From Streptomyces spiralis (GTDB lineage Bacteria; Actinomycetota; Actinomycetes; Streptomycetales; Streptomycetaceae): a DNA stretch of 59,209 nucleotides. Position numbers and translations under genes: made by a program. The stretch covers positions 1-59,209 of the forward strand of contig NZ_BNBC01000015.1 of assembly GCF_014654675.1 (NCBI RefSeq). Direction: 5' to 3'. Below the pieces are notes generated by a model, which saw only the letters and a program-made list of their open reading frames with translations, made no database searches and had not been told where the DNA came from. Positions 1-8,169 of this stretch are shown one piece after another (the first letter of the stretch is position 1; each line of letters opens with the position of its first letter).

Positions 1-74
1 CCGCCACTACCAAGCCCTGGTCACCCTCGCCTGCCTCCGACTCTGGCTGACCTGACTTTGCGGACACCCCCTAG
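1..74 (+). mobile_element. Right end of an insertion sequence (partial, IS5-like)
   Basis: The first 55 bases read as the last 17 codons of a DDE transposase (…RHYQALVTLACLRLWLT, stop at 53-55), a C-terminus typical of IS5/IS4-type transposases of Streptomyces. It is followed by CTTTGCGGACACCCC (56-70), which looks like a terminal inverted repeat, and then by CTAG (71-74), a plausible target duplication. The rest of the element lies outside the window, so the family and completeness are inferred. Confidence 0.6.
2..55 (+). CDS. Transposase, C-terminal fragment cut by window edge
   Basis: Only 17 residues and the stop are visible. The 'HYQALVTLACLRLWL' ending resembles the C-terminal helix of IS5-family DDE transposases. 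Whether the gene upstream is intact cannot be judged from this window. Confidence 0.5.
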   Translation, partial: RHYQALVTLACLRLWLT

Positions 75-80
75 TACGAA

Positions 81-114
81 GGCCGCCCCGCCCGGTCGTG
101 AGGGCGGGGCGGCC
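81..114. terminator. Strong hairpin downstream of the M4 protease gene
   Basis: A perfect 13-bp stem (GGCCGCCCCGCCC at 81-93 against 102-114) with an 8-nt loop lies 20 bases beyond the protease stop codon. It also stands between that gene and the insertion sequence end. It is probably an intrinsic terminator without a U-tract, as is common in Streptomyces. Confidence 0.75.
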
Positions 115-133
115 GTCGCGCGTCCGGAGGTGG

Positions 134-1777
134 TCAGTTCACGTTGACCGCGCTCCAGGCCGCCGCCACCGCGTCGTACTCGGTGCTGCCGGAGCCGTAG
201 AGGTCCTTGGCCGCGTTCAGGGTCGCCGTGCGGGCGCCCGCGTAGTTGGTCGAGGACGTCATGTAGACCGTCAGGGCGCGGTACCAGATCTTGCCGACCT
301 TGTCCCGGCCGATGCCGGTCACCGTCTTGCCGTTGTACGTCGGTGAGTCGTAGGCGACGCCGTTGATGGTCTTCGCGCCGCTGCCCTCCGCGAGGAGGTA
401 CGCGAAGTGGTTGGCGACGCCGGAGGAGTAGTGGACGTCGAGATTGCCGACCGAACTGCTCCAGTAGTCGGCCGAGCTGCCGTCCTTGGACGGCTTGTCC
501 ATGTACCGCAGTGCCGTCCCCCCGAAGCCGGAGCGGACGATCTTCTCGCCGATGAGGTAGTCACCGGGGTCGGAGGCGTTGTTCGCGTACCACTCGACCA
601 TGGTGCCGAGGATGTCCGAGGTGGCCTCGTTCAGGCCGCCGGACTCGCCCGAGTACGTCAGTGCCGCCGTCTTCGACGTCACGCCGTGCGTCATCTCGTG
701 GCCGGCCACGTCCAGCGCCACCAGCGGCCCGAACGTCGTCCCGTCACCGTCGCCGTACGTCATGCAGAAGCAACTGTCGTCCCAGAAGGCGTTGTTGTAG
801 TTGCTGCCGTAGTGGACGCGGTTGTACGAGCCCTTGCCGTCGCCCGCGATGCCGTTCCGCCCGTGGACGTTCTTGTAGTAGTCCCAGGTCTCGTTCGTCC
901 CGTACTGGGCGTCGACGGCCGCCGACGCGCGGTCCGCCGTCGTGCCCGTGCCCCAGTGGTTGTCGGCGTCCGTGAACAGGGTCGCGGGCGCCCGCTGGAA
1001 GCAGACGGAAAGGAAGCACAGGTCGGTCTTGTTGGCGGCGTCGCCGGTGTAGGTGTTGCCGCGCGTGGGGTCCTTGAGCTGGTAGGTCGAGCCGGACAGG
1101 GTCGTCTCCAGCCCTACAGTGCCGCTGTAGAGGGACTTGCCGTCGCCCGTCGCCGTCTCGATGCTGTCCCAGGCGTCGATCTGCGCACCTGTGAGCGCGT
1201 CGGTCAGCACCGTACGGGCGACCGGGTTGCCGAGGGAGTCCAGCCCGGCCGCGTTCGTCCGCCAAGCCAGGCGCGGGGCGCCGTGCAGGGCGTCGACGAC
1301 CAGCTCGGGCCTGGCCTTGACGCTCTTCAGGGTCTCGCCGAGGTTCGCGGCGCGCAGCGCGTTGACCGCGAGGTCGGCGGCCCTGGGGGCGGAGAGCTTC
1401 GGGGTGGTGGTCGGCAGAGCGACCGTGCCTCTCGTCGCCCGGTTCGCTCCGCGGTAGGTGCCGTCCGGGCGCAGGTGGACCACGAAGTCGCCGCCCAGCA
1501 CCGGCAGTCGGTCGTAGGTGCGGTCGTAACGGACGTGCTGTGTGCCGTCCTTGTCGACGATCACGTCCCGGACGGTGGCGCTCTCGGCGGAGGTCAGCCC
1601 CAGGGCGGTGGCGTGCTCCAGGAGCGCCGAGGCGGCGTTCTGGATCGCGGTGGCCCGGGTCGGTCCGTTCTGCGCGTGCGCGGCGGGGGAGAGTACGGCG
1701 GCCAACAGGGTGGCGGTGGTGGCGGCTATGCCGGCCGTGGCCAGGCGGCCGCCTCGGGTGTGCCGTGTCCGACTCAT
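134..1777 (-). CDS. Secreted M4-family zinc metalloprotease (thermolysin-like)
   Basis: This is a predicted extracellular neutral protease of 547 aa. The start is the ATG at 1777, preceded by AAGGAG at good spacing; an upstream in-frame extension to 1876 lacks this support. The N-terminus (MSRTRHTRGGR followed by a hydrophobic stretch ending AHAQ) is a signal peptide. An FTP-like propeptide region precedes the catalytic domain. Zinc ligands are visible as HEMTH (H360, H364; catalytic E361) and the downstream GGLNEATSD (E384), the classic thermolysin arrangement. The C-terminal half carries the peptidase_M4_C helical domain with the active-site LDVHYSSGVANH segment. It stands alone, diverging from the cyclotransferase-like gene. 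Secreted M4 proteases of Streptomyces feed on external protein; the exact substrate is unknown. Confidence 0.93.
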   Translation of the reverse strand: MSRTRHTRGGRLATAGIAATTATLLAAVLSPAAHAQNGPTRATAIQNAASALLEHATALGLTSAESATVRDVIVDKDGTQHVRYDRTYDRLPVLGGDFVVHLRPDGTYRGANRATRGTVALPTTTPKLSAPRAADLAVNALRAANLGETLKSVKARPELVVDALHGAPRLAWRTNAAGLDSLGNPVARTVLTDALTGAQIDAWDSIETATGDGKSLYSGTVGLETTLSGSTYQLKDPTRGNTYTGDAANKTDLCFLSVCFQRAPATLFTDADNHWGTGTTADRASAAVDAQYGTNETWDYYKNVHGRNGIAGDGKGSYNRVHYGSNYNNAFWDDSCFCMTYGDGDGTTFGPLVALDVAGHEMTHGVTSKTAALTYSGESGGLNEATSDILGTMVEWYANNASDPGDYLIGEKIVRSGFGGTALRYMDKPSKDGSSADYWSSSVGNLDVHYSSGVANHFAYLLAEGSGAKTINGVAYDSPTYNGKTVTGIGRDKVGKIWYRALTVYMTSSTNYAGARTATLNAAKDLYGSGSTEYDAVAAAWSAVNVN

Positions 1778-1928
1778 CGGTCTCCTTGGGAAGGCGCCTT
1801 CGAGGGTGAGTGGGGGGTCGGGGTGATGGCGCTGACGTTTGTTCAGGTTTAAGGGACCATGACAAGTCGTGTCCATACCGCCTCCATGGAGATGTGTGGG
1901 GAGGTGGAGGGGGTACAGAATCGTTTCC

Positions 1929-2372
1929 GTGATCGTTCCGGCCCCCTCCTCGCCGCCCGAGCCCCTCCCGTTCTTCGTCTACGGCACCCTGCGGCCCGGC
2001 GAACGCAACCACGACGTCCTCCTGCGCGGCCGCACCCGGACCGAGGAACCGGCGCGCCTCACCGGCGCCGTGCTGTACGAGGGGCCCGGCTTCCCGTACG
2101 CCGTCGAGGAGCCGGGCGGCGTGGTGCGGGGCGAGCTGGTGACCGCCCGGCCCGAGACGTACGAGGAACTGCTCTCGGTCCTGGACCGGCTGGAGGGGTA
2201 CGTCGCCGGAGACCCACGCAGCCTGTACGAACGCGTCGCACGCGAGGTCGTCCGCGAGGCCGACGAGACAGCGGTACGTGCGTGGGTCTACGTCGCGGGT
2301 ACGGCCGTGACCGCGCGGCTGCGGGACGGCGGCCGGATCATCGAGAGCGGCGCGTGGTCGTCCCGCCGCTGA
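1929..2372 (+). CDS. Gamma-glutamylcyclotransferase-like (AIG2/GGCT fold) protein
   Basis: A small cytoplasmic protein of about 147 aa. The diagnostic FFVYGTLRPGE loop near the N-terminus is the substrate-binding YGTL/S motif of the GGCT/AIG2 family, and LDRLEGY carries the conserved acidic residue used as general base. These enzymes cyclise gamma-glutamyl amines to 5-oxoproline and free amine; the substrate cannot be told from sequence. The start is uncertain. GTG at 1929 puts the family motif about 15 residues in, whereas an in-frame GTG at 1869 would add 20 residues without family support. It diverges from the M4 protease gene and converges on the nitrate reductase gene. Confidence 0.75.
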   Translation: MIVPAPSSPPEPLPFFVYGTLRPGERNHDVLLRGRTRTEEPARLTGAVLYEGPGFPYAVEEPGGVVRGELVTARPETYEELLSVLDRLEGYVAGDPRSLYERVAREVVREADETAVRAWVYVAGTAVTARLRDGGRIIESGAWSSRR

Positions 2373-2383
2373 CGGACCGTCAA

Positions 2384-2402
2384 CCGCAGCCGTCGGCTGC
2401 GG
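2384..2402. terminator. Hairpin between convergent genes
   Basis: CCGCAGCC (2384-2391) and GGCTGCGG (2395-2402) form a perfect 8-bp stem with a 3-nt loop, 12 bases after the cyclotransferase stop. The position between convergent genes fits a bidirectional terminator. Confidence 0.6.
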
Positions 2403-2443
2403 TCGTCAGCCGTCAGTCGTCAGCCGTCAGTCGTCAGCCCTCA
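2402..2443. repeat. Three tandem 14-bp repeats (GTCGTCAGCCGTCA)
   Basis: Three head-to-tail copies occupy 2402-2415, 2416-2429 and 2430-2443; the third has one change (CCCTCA). They abut the terminator hairpin in the gap between convergent genes, and partial copies (GTCAC-rich) continue to about 2475. This is a slippage-prone minisatellite with no evident coding role. Confidence 0.85.
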
Positions 2444-2475
2444 CCCGGCAGTCGCCGGCCGTCACTCGTCACCCG

Positions 2476-4620
2476 TCACGGCCGTACCGCCTCCACCCGC
2501 ACCGCGCACACCTTGAACTCCGGCATGCGCGAGGTCGGGTCCAGGGCCGGGTTGGTCAGTGTGTTCGCGCGGCCCTCGCCGGGCCAGTGGAAGGGCATGA
2601 ACACCGTGTCCGGGCGGATGCCGGTCGTGATGCGCGCGGGCGCCACCGCACGGCCGCGCCGGGAGACGACGGCCACCGGGTCGCCCTCTGCCGCCCCCAG
2701 CCGCGCGGCGAGCCGCGGGTGCAGCTCGACGAACGGGCCGGGTGCGGCGGCGTTCAGCTCGTCCACGCGCCGGGTCTGGGCGCCCGACTGGTACTGGGAC
2801 ACGACCCGCCCGGTGGTCAACAGCACCGGGTATGCCTCGTCCGGCTCCTCGGCGCTCGGCCGGTGCGAGACGGGTGCGAACCGGGCCCGGCCGTCCTCGG
2901 TGGCGAACCGGTCGAGGAAGAGGCGCGGCGTGCCCGGGTGCACATCTGATCCGGACGCGGACGCGGGGGCGGGAGCGGGAGCGGAGACGGTGCCGGTCGG
3001 CTCCGGAGGCGCCGGGCACGGCCAGAAGACGCCGTTCTCCTCCGCCAGCCTGCGATAGGTGATCCCCGAGTAGTCCGCGGGACCGCCCGCCGAGGCACGG
3101 CGCAGCTCCTCGAAGACCTCCTCGGGATCGGTCGGGAATCCCTTCTCCACGCCCAGCCGGGCGGCCAGTTCGTGCAGCACCTCCAGGTCACTGCGGACCC
3201 CGTCGGGCGGCGAGAGAGCGCGCCGCCGCAGCAGCACCCTGCCCTCCAGGTTCGTCGTCGTACCCGTCTCCTCGGCCCACTGTGTGACCGGCAGGACGAC
3301 GTCCGCCAGCGCCGCCGTCTCCGACAGCACGACATCGCAGACGGCCAGGAAGTCCAGCGACCTCAGCCGCTCCTCCACATGAGCGGCGCGCGGCGCCGAC
3401 ACCACCGGGTTGGAGCCCATCAGCAGCAGTGTGCGGATGTCCGTGCCGAGCGCGTCCAGGAGTTCGTACGCGCTGCGTCCCGGTCCCGGCAGGCTGTCCG
3501 GGTCCACGCCCCACACCTCGGCCACGTGCCGCCGCGCCGCAGGGTCCGTCAGCTTGCGGTAGCCGGGCAACTGGTCCGCCTTCTGGCCGTGTTCGCGCCC
3601 GCCCTGCCCGTTGCCCTGGCCGGTCAGACAGCCGTACCCGGACAGCGGCCGGCCCACCCGGCCGGTCGCCAGGCACAGGTTGATCCACGCGCCCACCGTG
3701 TCCGTGCCCTTGGCCTGCTGCTCGGGCCCGCGCGCGGTGAGCACCATCGCCGACTCCGGCGCGCAGAACAGCCGTACCGCCTCCCGGAGCTGCGGAACGG
3801 GCACTCCCGTGACCCGCTCCACATACTCCGGCCAGTGCGCCATGGCCGCCGCCCGGGCCTCCTCCCAGCCGGTCGTCCGCTCCTGTATGTACGCCTCGTC
3901 GGTGCGGCCCTCGGCGACGACCAGGTGCAGCAGGCCCAGGGCCAGCGCGAGATCGGTGCCGGGCCGGGGCGCCAGATGCAGGTCGGCCTGCTCGGCGGTC
4001 TTCGTGCGGCGCGGGTCGACGACGATCAGCGTGCCGCCGTTCTCGCGCAGTTCGGTGAAGTAGCGCAGCGAGGGCGGCATCGTCTCCGCCGGGTTGGAGC
4101 CGACCAGGATCACACAGCCCGTCCGGGGGATGTCCGCGAGCGGGAACGGCAGCCCCCGGTCCAGCCCGAACGCCCGCGTCCCGGCGGCCGCCGCCGACGA
4201 CATGCAGAAGCGGCCGTTGTAGTCGATCTGCGAGGTGCCCAGCACCACCCGGGCGAACTTGCCCAGCGTGTACGCCTTCTCGTTGGTCAGCCCGCCTCCG
4301 CCGAACACCCCGCAGGCGTCCGGGCCGTGCTCCACGCGCGCGCGTGCCAGTGCCCCGGCGATCCGGTCCAGGGCCTCCTCCCAGCCGGCCGGCACGAGCG
4401 TGCCGTCGGCGGTGCGCACCAGCGGGGAGGTCAGCCGCACCCGGGAGGAGAGCACCTCGTGCGCCGTACGGCCCTTGCCGCACAGCGCGCCCCGGTTCAC
4501 CGGGAAGTCCGCGCGCTCGGTCACCTCCACACCCCCGTCGGCGGCGGGGGTCAGGTTCATCCCGCACTGCAGGGCGCAGTACGGGCAGTGCGTGGGCGTC
4601 GCGGAGGTCTGTTGCTGCAT
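2476..4620 (-). CDS. Assimilatory nitrate reductase, molybdopterin catalytic subunit
   Basis: A 714-aa molybdopterin oxidoreductase. Residues C12, C15, C19 and C47 (CPYCALQCG … ALCGKG) bind an N-terminal [4Fe-4S] cluster. NGRFCMSS supplies the likely molybdenum cysteine, and the C-terminal third holds the molydop-binding domain (LLTTGRVVSQYQSGAQTRR). This matches the NarB/NasA type of cytoplasmic assimilatory nitrate reductase, which reduces nitrate to nitrite with ferredoxin or NADH-derived electrons. There is no Tat signal, so it is not periplasmic. An Ala/Pro-rich linker (around residue 550) separates the domains. No nitrite reductase is adjacent, but a siroheme-type chelatase lies 1 kb upstream. 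A phased GlnR-like box sits immediately upstream. A formate dehydrogenase identity is possible but less likely. Confidence 0.85.
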   Translation of the reverse strand: MQQQTSATPTHCPYCALQCGMNLTPAADGGVEVTERADFPVNRGALCGKGRTAHEVLSSRVRLTSPLVRTADGTLVPAGWEEALDRIAGALARARVEHGPDACGVFGGGGLTNEKAYTLGKFARVVLGTSQIDYNGRFCMSSAAAAGTRAFGLDRGLPFPLADIPRTGCVILVGSNPAETMPPSLRYFTELRENGGTLIVVDPRRTKTAEQADLHLAPRPGTDLALALGLLHLVVAEGRTDEAYIQERTTGWEEARAAAMAHWPEYVERVTGVPVPQLREAVRLFCAPESAMVLTARGPEQQAKGTDTVGAWINLCLATGRVGRPLSGYGCLTGQGNGQGGREHGQKADQLPGYRKLTDPAARRHVAEVWGVDPDSLPGPGRSAYELLDALGTDIRTLLLMGSNPVVSAPRAAHVEERLRSLDFLAVCDVVLSETAALADVVLPVTQWAEETGTTTNLEGRVLLRRRALSPPDGVRSDLEVLHELAARLGVEKGFPTDPEEVFEELRRASAGGPADYSGITYRRLAEENGVFWPCPAPPEPTGTVSAPAPAPASASGSDVHPGTPRLFLDRFATEDGRARFAPVSHRPSAEEPDEAYPVLLTTGRVVSQYQSGAQTRRVDELNAAAPGPFVELHPRLAARLGAAEGDPVAVVSRRGRAVAPARITTGIRPDTVFMPFHWPGEGRANTLTNPALDPTSRMPEFKVCAVRVEAVRP

Positions 4621-4632
4621 GCCGCTCAGCGT

Positions 4633-4670
4633 GCGTCGGCCGTGTTACGCGCCCGGACGGCCGCTGTTAC
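4633..4670 (-). promoter_or_regulatory. Putative GlnR box upstream of nitrate reductase
   Basis: Read on the minus strand, GTAAC (4670-4666), CGTCC (4659-4655), GTAAC (4648-4644) and GACGC (4637-4633) are each separated by exactly 6 bases. This reproduces the a-n6-b-n6-a-n6-b layout of the Streptomyces GlnR consensus (gTnAC-n6-GaAAC). The two a-sites match fully; the b-sites are weak. The box ends 12 bases before the ATG, so the transcript would have a short or absent leader. Confidence 0.6.
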
Positions 4671-4739
4671 GCGCCCGGCACGGTGACCTCGCAGCGCGGG
4701 CCCGCCCGCCGTGAGGCCGCCGTCGGCGGGGGGCGGTTC

Positions 4740-5444
4740 TCACCGGGCGGTGGCCAGGGCCCGGGCGATCCCGTGCTCCTTCGGCCCCAGGAACGTGGGG
4801 GCGGGGTGGAACACCGCGTCCAGCACCGCCTTGCCCGCCGCGAACACCTCGCGGGTGCCGCCGTAGTACCAGGTGACGTCGTGCTTGTCGTCCACACCGA
4901 CGCCGTAGGAGTCGATGCCCGCCGCCTCGCACAGGGCCACCGCCCTGCGGATGTGGAAGCCCTGGCTGACCAGGACCGCCCGGTCCACGCCGAAGATCTT
5001 CTTCGCGCGCACGCAGGAGTCCCAGGTGTCGAAGCCGGCGTAGTCGGTGACGATCCGGGCGGCGGGCACTCCGTGCTCGGTCAGGTAGGCGCGCATGGCG
5101 TCCGGCTCGTCGTAGTCCGCGCGGCTGTTGTCGCCGGTGACCAGGAGCACCTCGACCCGGCCCTCGTGGTACAGCCGCGCCGCCGCGTCCAGGCGGTGCG
5201 CCAGATACGGCGACGGCTCGCCGTCCCACAGGCCCGCGCCGAAGACCACGCCGACCTCGGTGCGCGGCGCGTCGGCCGTGGTCCGCAGCCGGTCGCCGGT
5301 CACGACGAACAGCCAGGTCGCCGGGAGCAGCGCCAGTACGCACACCGACATCAGGGTCTGTACCAGCCGCCGCTGCCCGGCGCGCCCCTGCAGCGAGCCC
5401 CGAAAGAAGGGGGCGTGCGGCAGCCTCGGTCTGTGGATCTTCAT
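4740..5444 (-). CDS. SanA/YdcF-like membrane-anchored protein (DUF218)
   Basis: A 234-aa protein with one N-terminal membrane helix (LMSVCVLALLPATWLFVV) followed by a DUF218 domain. Typical family segments are VVFGAGLWDGEPSPYLAHRL, LVTGDNSR and the cysteine-containing YAGFDTWDSCVRAKKIF. Family members such as E. coli SanA affect envelope permeability and vancomycin tolerance; the biochemical activity is unknown. The domain should face outside the membrane. The start is ambiguous: ATG at 5444 (MKIHRPRLP) is used here, with ATG 5453, ATG 5459 and GTG 5531 also in frame and none with a convincing ribosome site. It diverges from the chelatase gene. Confidence 0.75.
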   Translation of the reverse strand: MKIHRPRLPHAPFFRGSLQGRAGQRRLVQTLMSVCVLALLPATWLFVVTGDRLRTTADAPRTEVGVVFGAGLWDGEPSPYLAHRLDAAARLYHEGRVEVLLVTGDNSRADYDEPDAMRAYLTEHGVPAARIVTDYAGFDTWDSCVRAKKIFGVDRAVLVSQGFHIRRAVALCEAAGIDSYGVGVDDKHDVTWYYGGTREVFAAGKAVLDAVFHPAPTFLGPKEHGIARALATAR

Positions 5445-5552
5445 GCCCGGCATGCCCATAGGGACGCCGTGAGCGACGACCCGGTTCGCACCGGTGCGGC
5501 GGGGAGCGGGAAGCCTGCTCACTCTCCCCACCCCGGCCCCGTGAAATGCCGG

Positions 5553-5590
5553 AAAACAACCCGGTCACGGCCACGCAACTGCGCGGCAAC
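5553..5590 (+). promoter_or_regulatory. Putative GlnR box upstream of the CbiX/SirB gene
   Basis: AAAAC (5553-5557), GTCAC (5564-5568), GCAAC (5575-5579) and GCAAC (5586-5590) are spaced by exactly 6 bases, the 11-bp phasing of GlnR boxes. GTCAC matches the a-site fully; AAAAC and GCAAC match the b-site GaAAC at 4 of 5 positions. The box ends 22 bases before the ATG. Confidence 0.5.
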
Positions 5591-5612
5591 CTCACACCGT
5601 CAGGATCGGTGC

Positions 5613-6530
5613 ATGACGGCGTCGAACCCTCCTCGCGACGAGTCCCTCCACGGCCCCGGCGGGCCGCCGGCCCCCGGCGTCCGCCTCGACAGTACGGCGC
5701 ACATCATGAGCAGCATCAGCAACCAGCTCGCCGGCCAGCTCAGCCTGGTGTCGCTCAGCGGCGGACGGCGGCCCGCCCCACCCGCTCCGCCCGCCCTCGT
5801 CCTCGTGGCGCACGGCAGCCGCGACCCGCGCGCGCTGAGCACCGTACGGGCCCTCATGGACCGCGTCCGCGAGCTGCGCCCCCGGCTGTCCGTGCACCTG
5901 GGGCACATCGAGCTCAACGAGCCGCTGCTCCCCGACACCCTCGCCGGCCTGGGCGACGCCGACGCCGTCCTGGTGCCGCTGCTGCTCAGCCCCGGCTACC
6001 ACGTCAAGCAGGACATCCCCGAGATGGCCGCCGCCGCACCGGCACGCGCGCGCGTGGCCGCACCGCTCGGCCCGCACCCGCTGCTCGTGGAGACCCTGTA
6101 CGCCCGTCTGGTCGAGGCCGGCTGGGCCGCCCGGACCGGGACCGACGACGCCGTGCGCCGTAAGAGCGCGGTGGTGCTGGCCGCAGCCGGCTCGCGCGAC
6201 CCCGACTCCGCGGCCGGCACCCGCCGCACCGCGCGGCTCCTCGCCGACCGCCTGGGGGTACCCGTCGTGCCCGCCTACGCCTCCGCCGCCCGCCCCACCG
6301 TCCCGGCCGCCCTGCGCGCCCTCGCGGCCCGGGGCCGCCACCGCGTCGCCGTCGCCTCCTGCTTCACCGCCCCCGGCCGCTTCGCCACCCAGTGCGCCGA
6401 GGCCGCCCCCTGGATCGCCTCCGCCCCGCTCGGCGACCACCCGGCGATGGCCCGGCTCGTCCTGCACCGCTACGACCAGGCCCTCGCGGCGCCGGCGACC
6501 CCGGCGCAGGACGCGCGCGTACCGGCCTGA
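5613..6530 (+). CDS. Sirohydrochlorin chelatase family protein (CbiX/SirB)
   Basis: A 305-aa protein with two CbiX-type halves. LVLVAHGSRDPRALSTV (first half, around residue 65) carries the metal-binding histidine, and the second half repeats the fold with AVVLAAAGSRDPDS, where the histidine is lost. The first half also has GHIELNEP and VPLLLSPGYHVKQDIP, the latter with the second conserved histidine. Such enzymes insert iron into sirohydrochlorin (siroheme) or cobalt (B12). Siroheme is the cofactor of nitrite and sulfite reductases, so a role beside nitrate assimilation is plausible. The ATG at 5613 has AGGA 7 bases upstream. About 60 N-terminal residues precede the domain and are low in complexity. 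Confidence 0.82.
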   Translation: MTASNPPRDESLHGPGGPPAPGVRLDSTAHIMSSISNQLAGQLSLVSLSGGRRPAPPAPPALVLVAHGSRDPRALSTVRALMDRVRELRPRLSVHLGHIELNEPLLPDTLAGLGDADAVLVPLLLSPGYHVKQDIPEMAAAAPARARVAAPLGPHPLLVETLYARLVEAGWAARTGTDDAVRRKSAVVLAAAGSRDPDSAAGTRRTARLLADRLGVPVVPAYASAARPTVPAALRALAARGRHRVAVASCFTAPGRFATQCAEAAPWIASAPLGDHPAMARLVLHRYDQALAAPATPAQDARVPA

Positions 6531-6639
6531 CGCGGGCGTACCGGCCGCTGAGCGGAGGCGCCACGACTGGTCCCACGATCACCGACCGGAGCCGGACGGT
6601 GACATCCCGATTGTCGGCGGCTGCGCTTACTGTCGAGGC

Positions 6640-7974
6640 ATGGAAGGGATCGCCCCCGGGGCAGCCGAGGCAGCAGGGCCCTACGAGAACCACCTCCCGC
6701 CCGCCGGTTACGAGGCGTCGGCCGTCGAGCGGTGGGCCGCCGAGCCGGACAAGCGGCCGGGCCGTACGGCGTTCCAGCGCGACCGCGCGCGCGTGCTGCA
6801 CTCCGCCGCGCTCAGACGCCTGGCGGGCAAGACGCAGGTGGTCACGCCGGGCGAGCGCAGCCAGGCCTGGGACCCGAGCCCCCGCACCCGGCTCACCCAC
6901 TCGCTGGAGTGCGCCCAGGTCGGCCGGGAGCTGGGCGCCGCCCTCGGCTGCGATCCCGACCTGGTGGAGGCGGCCTGCCTCTCCCACGACCTGGGCCACC
7001 CGCCGTTCGGGCACAACGGCGAGCAGGCGCTGAACGAGTTCGCGCGGGACTGCGGAGGCTTCGAGGGCAACGCCCAGTCCCTGCGCCTGCTCACCCGCAT
7101 CGAGCCCAAGCGGTTCGTCCCCGACCCCGCCTCCGGCGAGCTGGTCAGCGTCGGCCTCAACCTCACCCGTGCCGCCCTCGACGCCGCCACCAAGTACCCC
7201 TGGCCGCGCGGCGCCCACCCCACCGACCCGGCGTCCCCCAAGTTCGGTGTCTACGAGGACGACCGGCCGGTCTTCGACTGGCTCCGCAAGGACGCGCCCG
7301 GCACCCGCACCTGCTTCGAGGCCCAGGTCATGGACTGGTCCGACGACGTGGCGTACTCGGTGCACGACGTGGAGGACGGCCTGCACGCCGGCCACATCGA
7401 CCCGAACTGCCTCCAGGCCGAACCCGAGCGGCAGGCGGTGTTCGCGGTCGCCGTCGGCCGCTACGTCCCCGCGGACACCGACCCCGAGGAGCTGGCCGAG
7501 GCCCTGGACCGCCTGCTGGACCAGGAGTGGTGGCCGCACGGCTACGACGGCTCGGCGGTCGCCCAGGCCCGGCTGAAGGACGCCACCAGCCAGCTCATCG
7601 GCCGCTTCTGCCTGGCCGCCGAGGGCGCGACGCGACAGGCGTACGGAAGCGGACGGCTGAGCCGTTACGGCGCCGAGCTGGTCGTCCCCAGAAGCACCCG
7701 AATGGAGTGCGCGGTCCTCAAGGCCGTCGCCGACCGCTACGTCATGCAGCGCGCCGAACAGGAACGGCTCCGCGCCGACCAGCGGATCGTCGTCGCCGAG
7801 CTGGCCGAGGCGCTCACCGCGCGCGCCCCCGAGGGCCTGGACCCGCAGTTCCGGGCCCTGTTCGACCAGGCTCGGGACGACCGCGCCCGCAAGCGCGTCA
7901 TCGTCGACCAGATCGCCTCCCTCACCGACGCCTCGGCCCGCTCGCTCCACGCGCGTCTGAGCGGGCGCGCATGA
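6640..7974 (+). CDS. dgt: Deoxyguanosinetriphosphate triphosphohydrolase-like protein
   Basis: A 444-aa HD-domain protein. The metal-binding signature is clear: RLTHSLECAQVGRELG supplies the first histidine, and CLSHDLGHPPFGHNGEQAL the HD pair and the second catalytic segment. MDWSDDVAYSVHDVEDG contributes a further conserved aspartate. The family removes triphosphate from dGTP or other dNTPs and helps control the nucleotide pool. N-terminal RDRARVLHSAALRRLAGKTQV is the usual dGTPase N-terminal region. The start ATG at 6640 has only a weak GAGG. The gene is 110 bases after the chelatase gene and may be transcribed separately. Confidence 0.92.
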   Translation: MEGIAPGAAEAAGPYENHLPPAGYEASAVERWAAEPDKRPGRTAFQRDRARVLHSAALRRLAGKTQVVTPGERSQAWDPSPRTRLTHSLECAQVGRELGAALGCDPDLVEAACLSHDLGHPPFGHNGEQALNEFARDCGGFEGNAQSLRLLTRIEPKRFVPDPASGELVSVGLNLTRAALDAATKYPWPRGAHPTDPASPKFGVYEDDRPVFDWLRKDAPGTRTCFEAQVMDWSDDVAYSVHDVEDGLHAGHIDPNCLQAEPERQAVFAVAVGRYVPADTDPEELAEALDRLLDQEWWPHGYDGSAVAQARLKDATSQLIGRFCLAAEGATRQAYGSGRLSRYGAELVVPRSTRMECAVLKAVADRYVMQRAEQERLRADQRIVVAELAEALTARAPEGLDPQFRALFDQARDDRARKRVIVDQIASLTDASARSLHARLSGRA

Positions 7975-8082
7975 CACTGACAGCGTGCTTACGTGCGTCC
8001 GTGATACCGGTGATACCCCTGTGACAACAGTTGGTTCCAGAGGTGATCCAGAGGCCCTGACCAGGTCCCCAGGTGACCCTCC

Positions 8083-8100
8083 GTGGCCTGATCGGGCCAC
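8083..8100. terminator. Short hairpin between dgt and the FAD reductase gene
   Basis: GTGGCC (8083-8088) pairs with GGCCAC (8095-8100) around a 6-nt loop, about 110 bases after the dgt stop. The stem is short, so the terminator role is tentative. The rest of the 195-bp gap shows no other clear feature. Confidence 0.3.
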
Positions 8101-8169
8101 TCCCTCTTCCCGCATCACGCTCCGTGCGGGACGCTCGCATGTGGCGGCACCCTGACGAGGAGGCAACAA

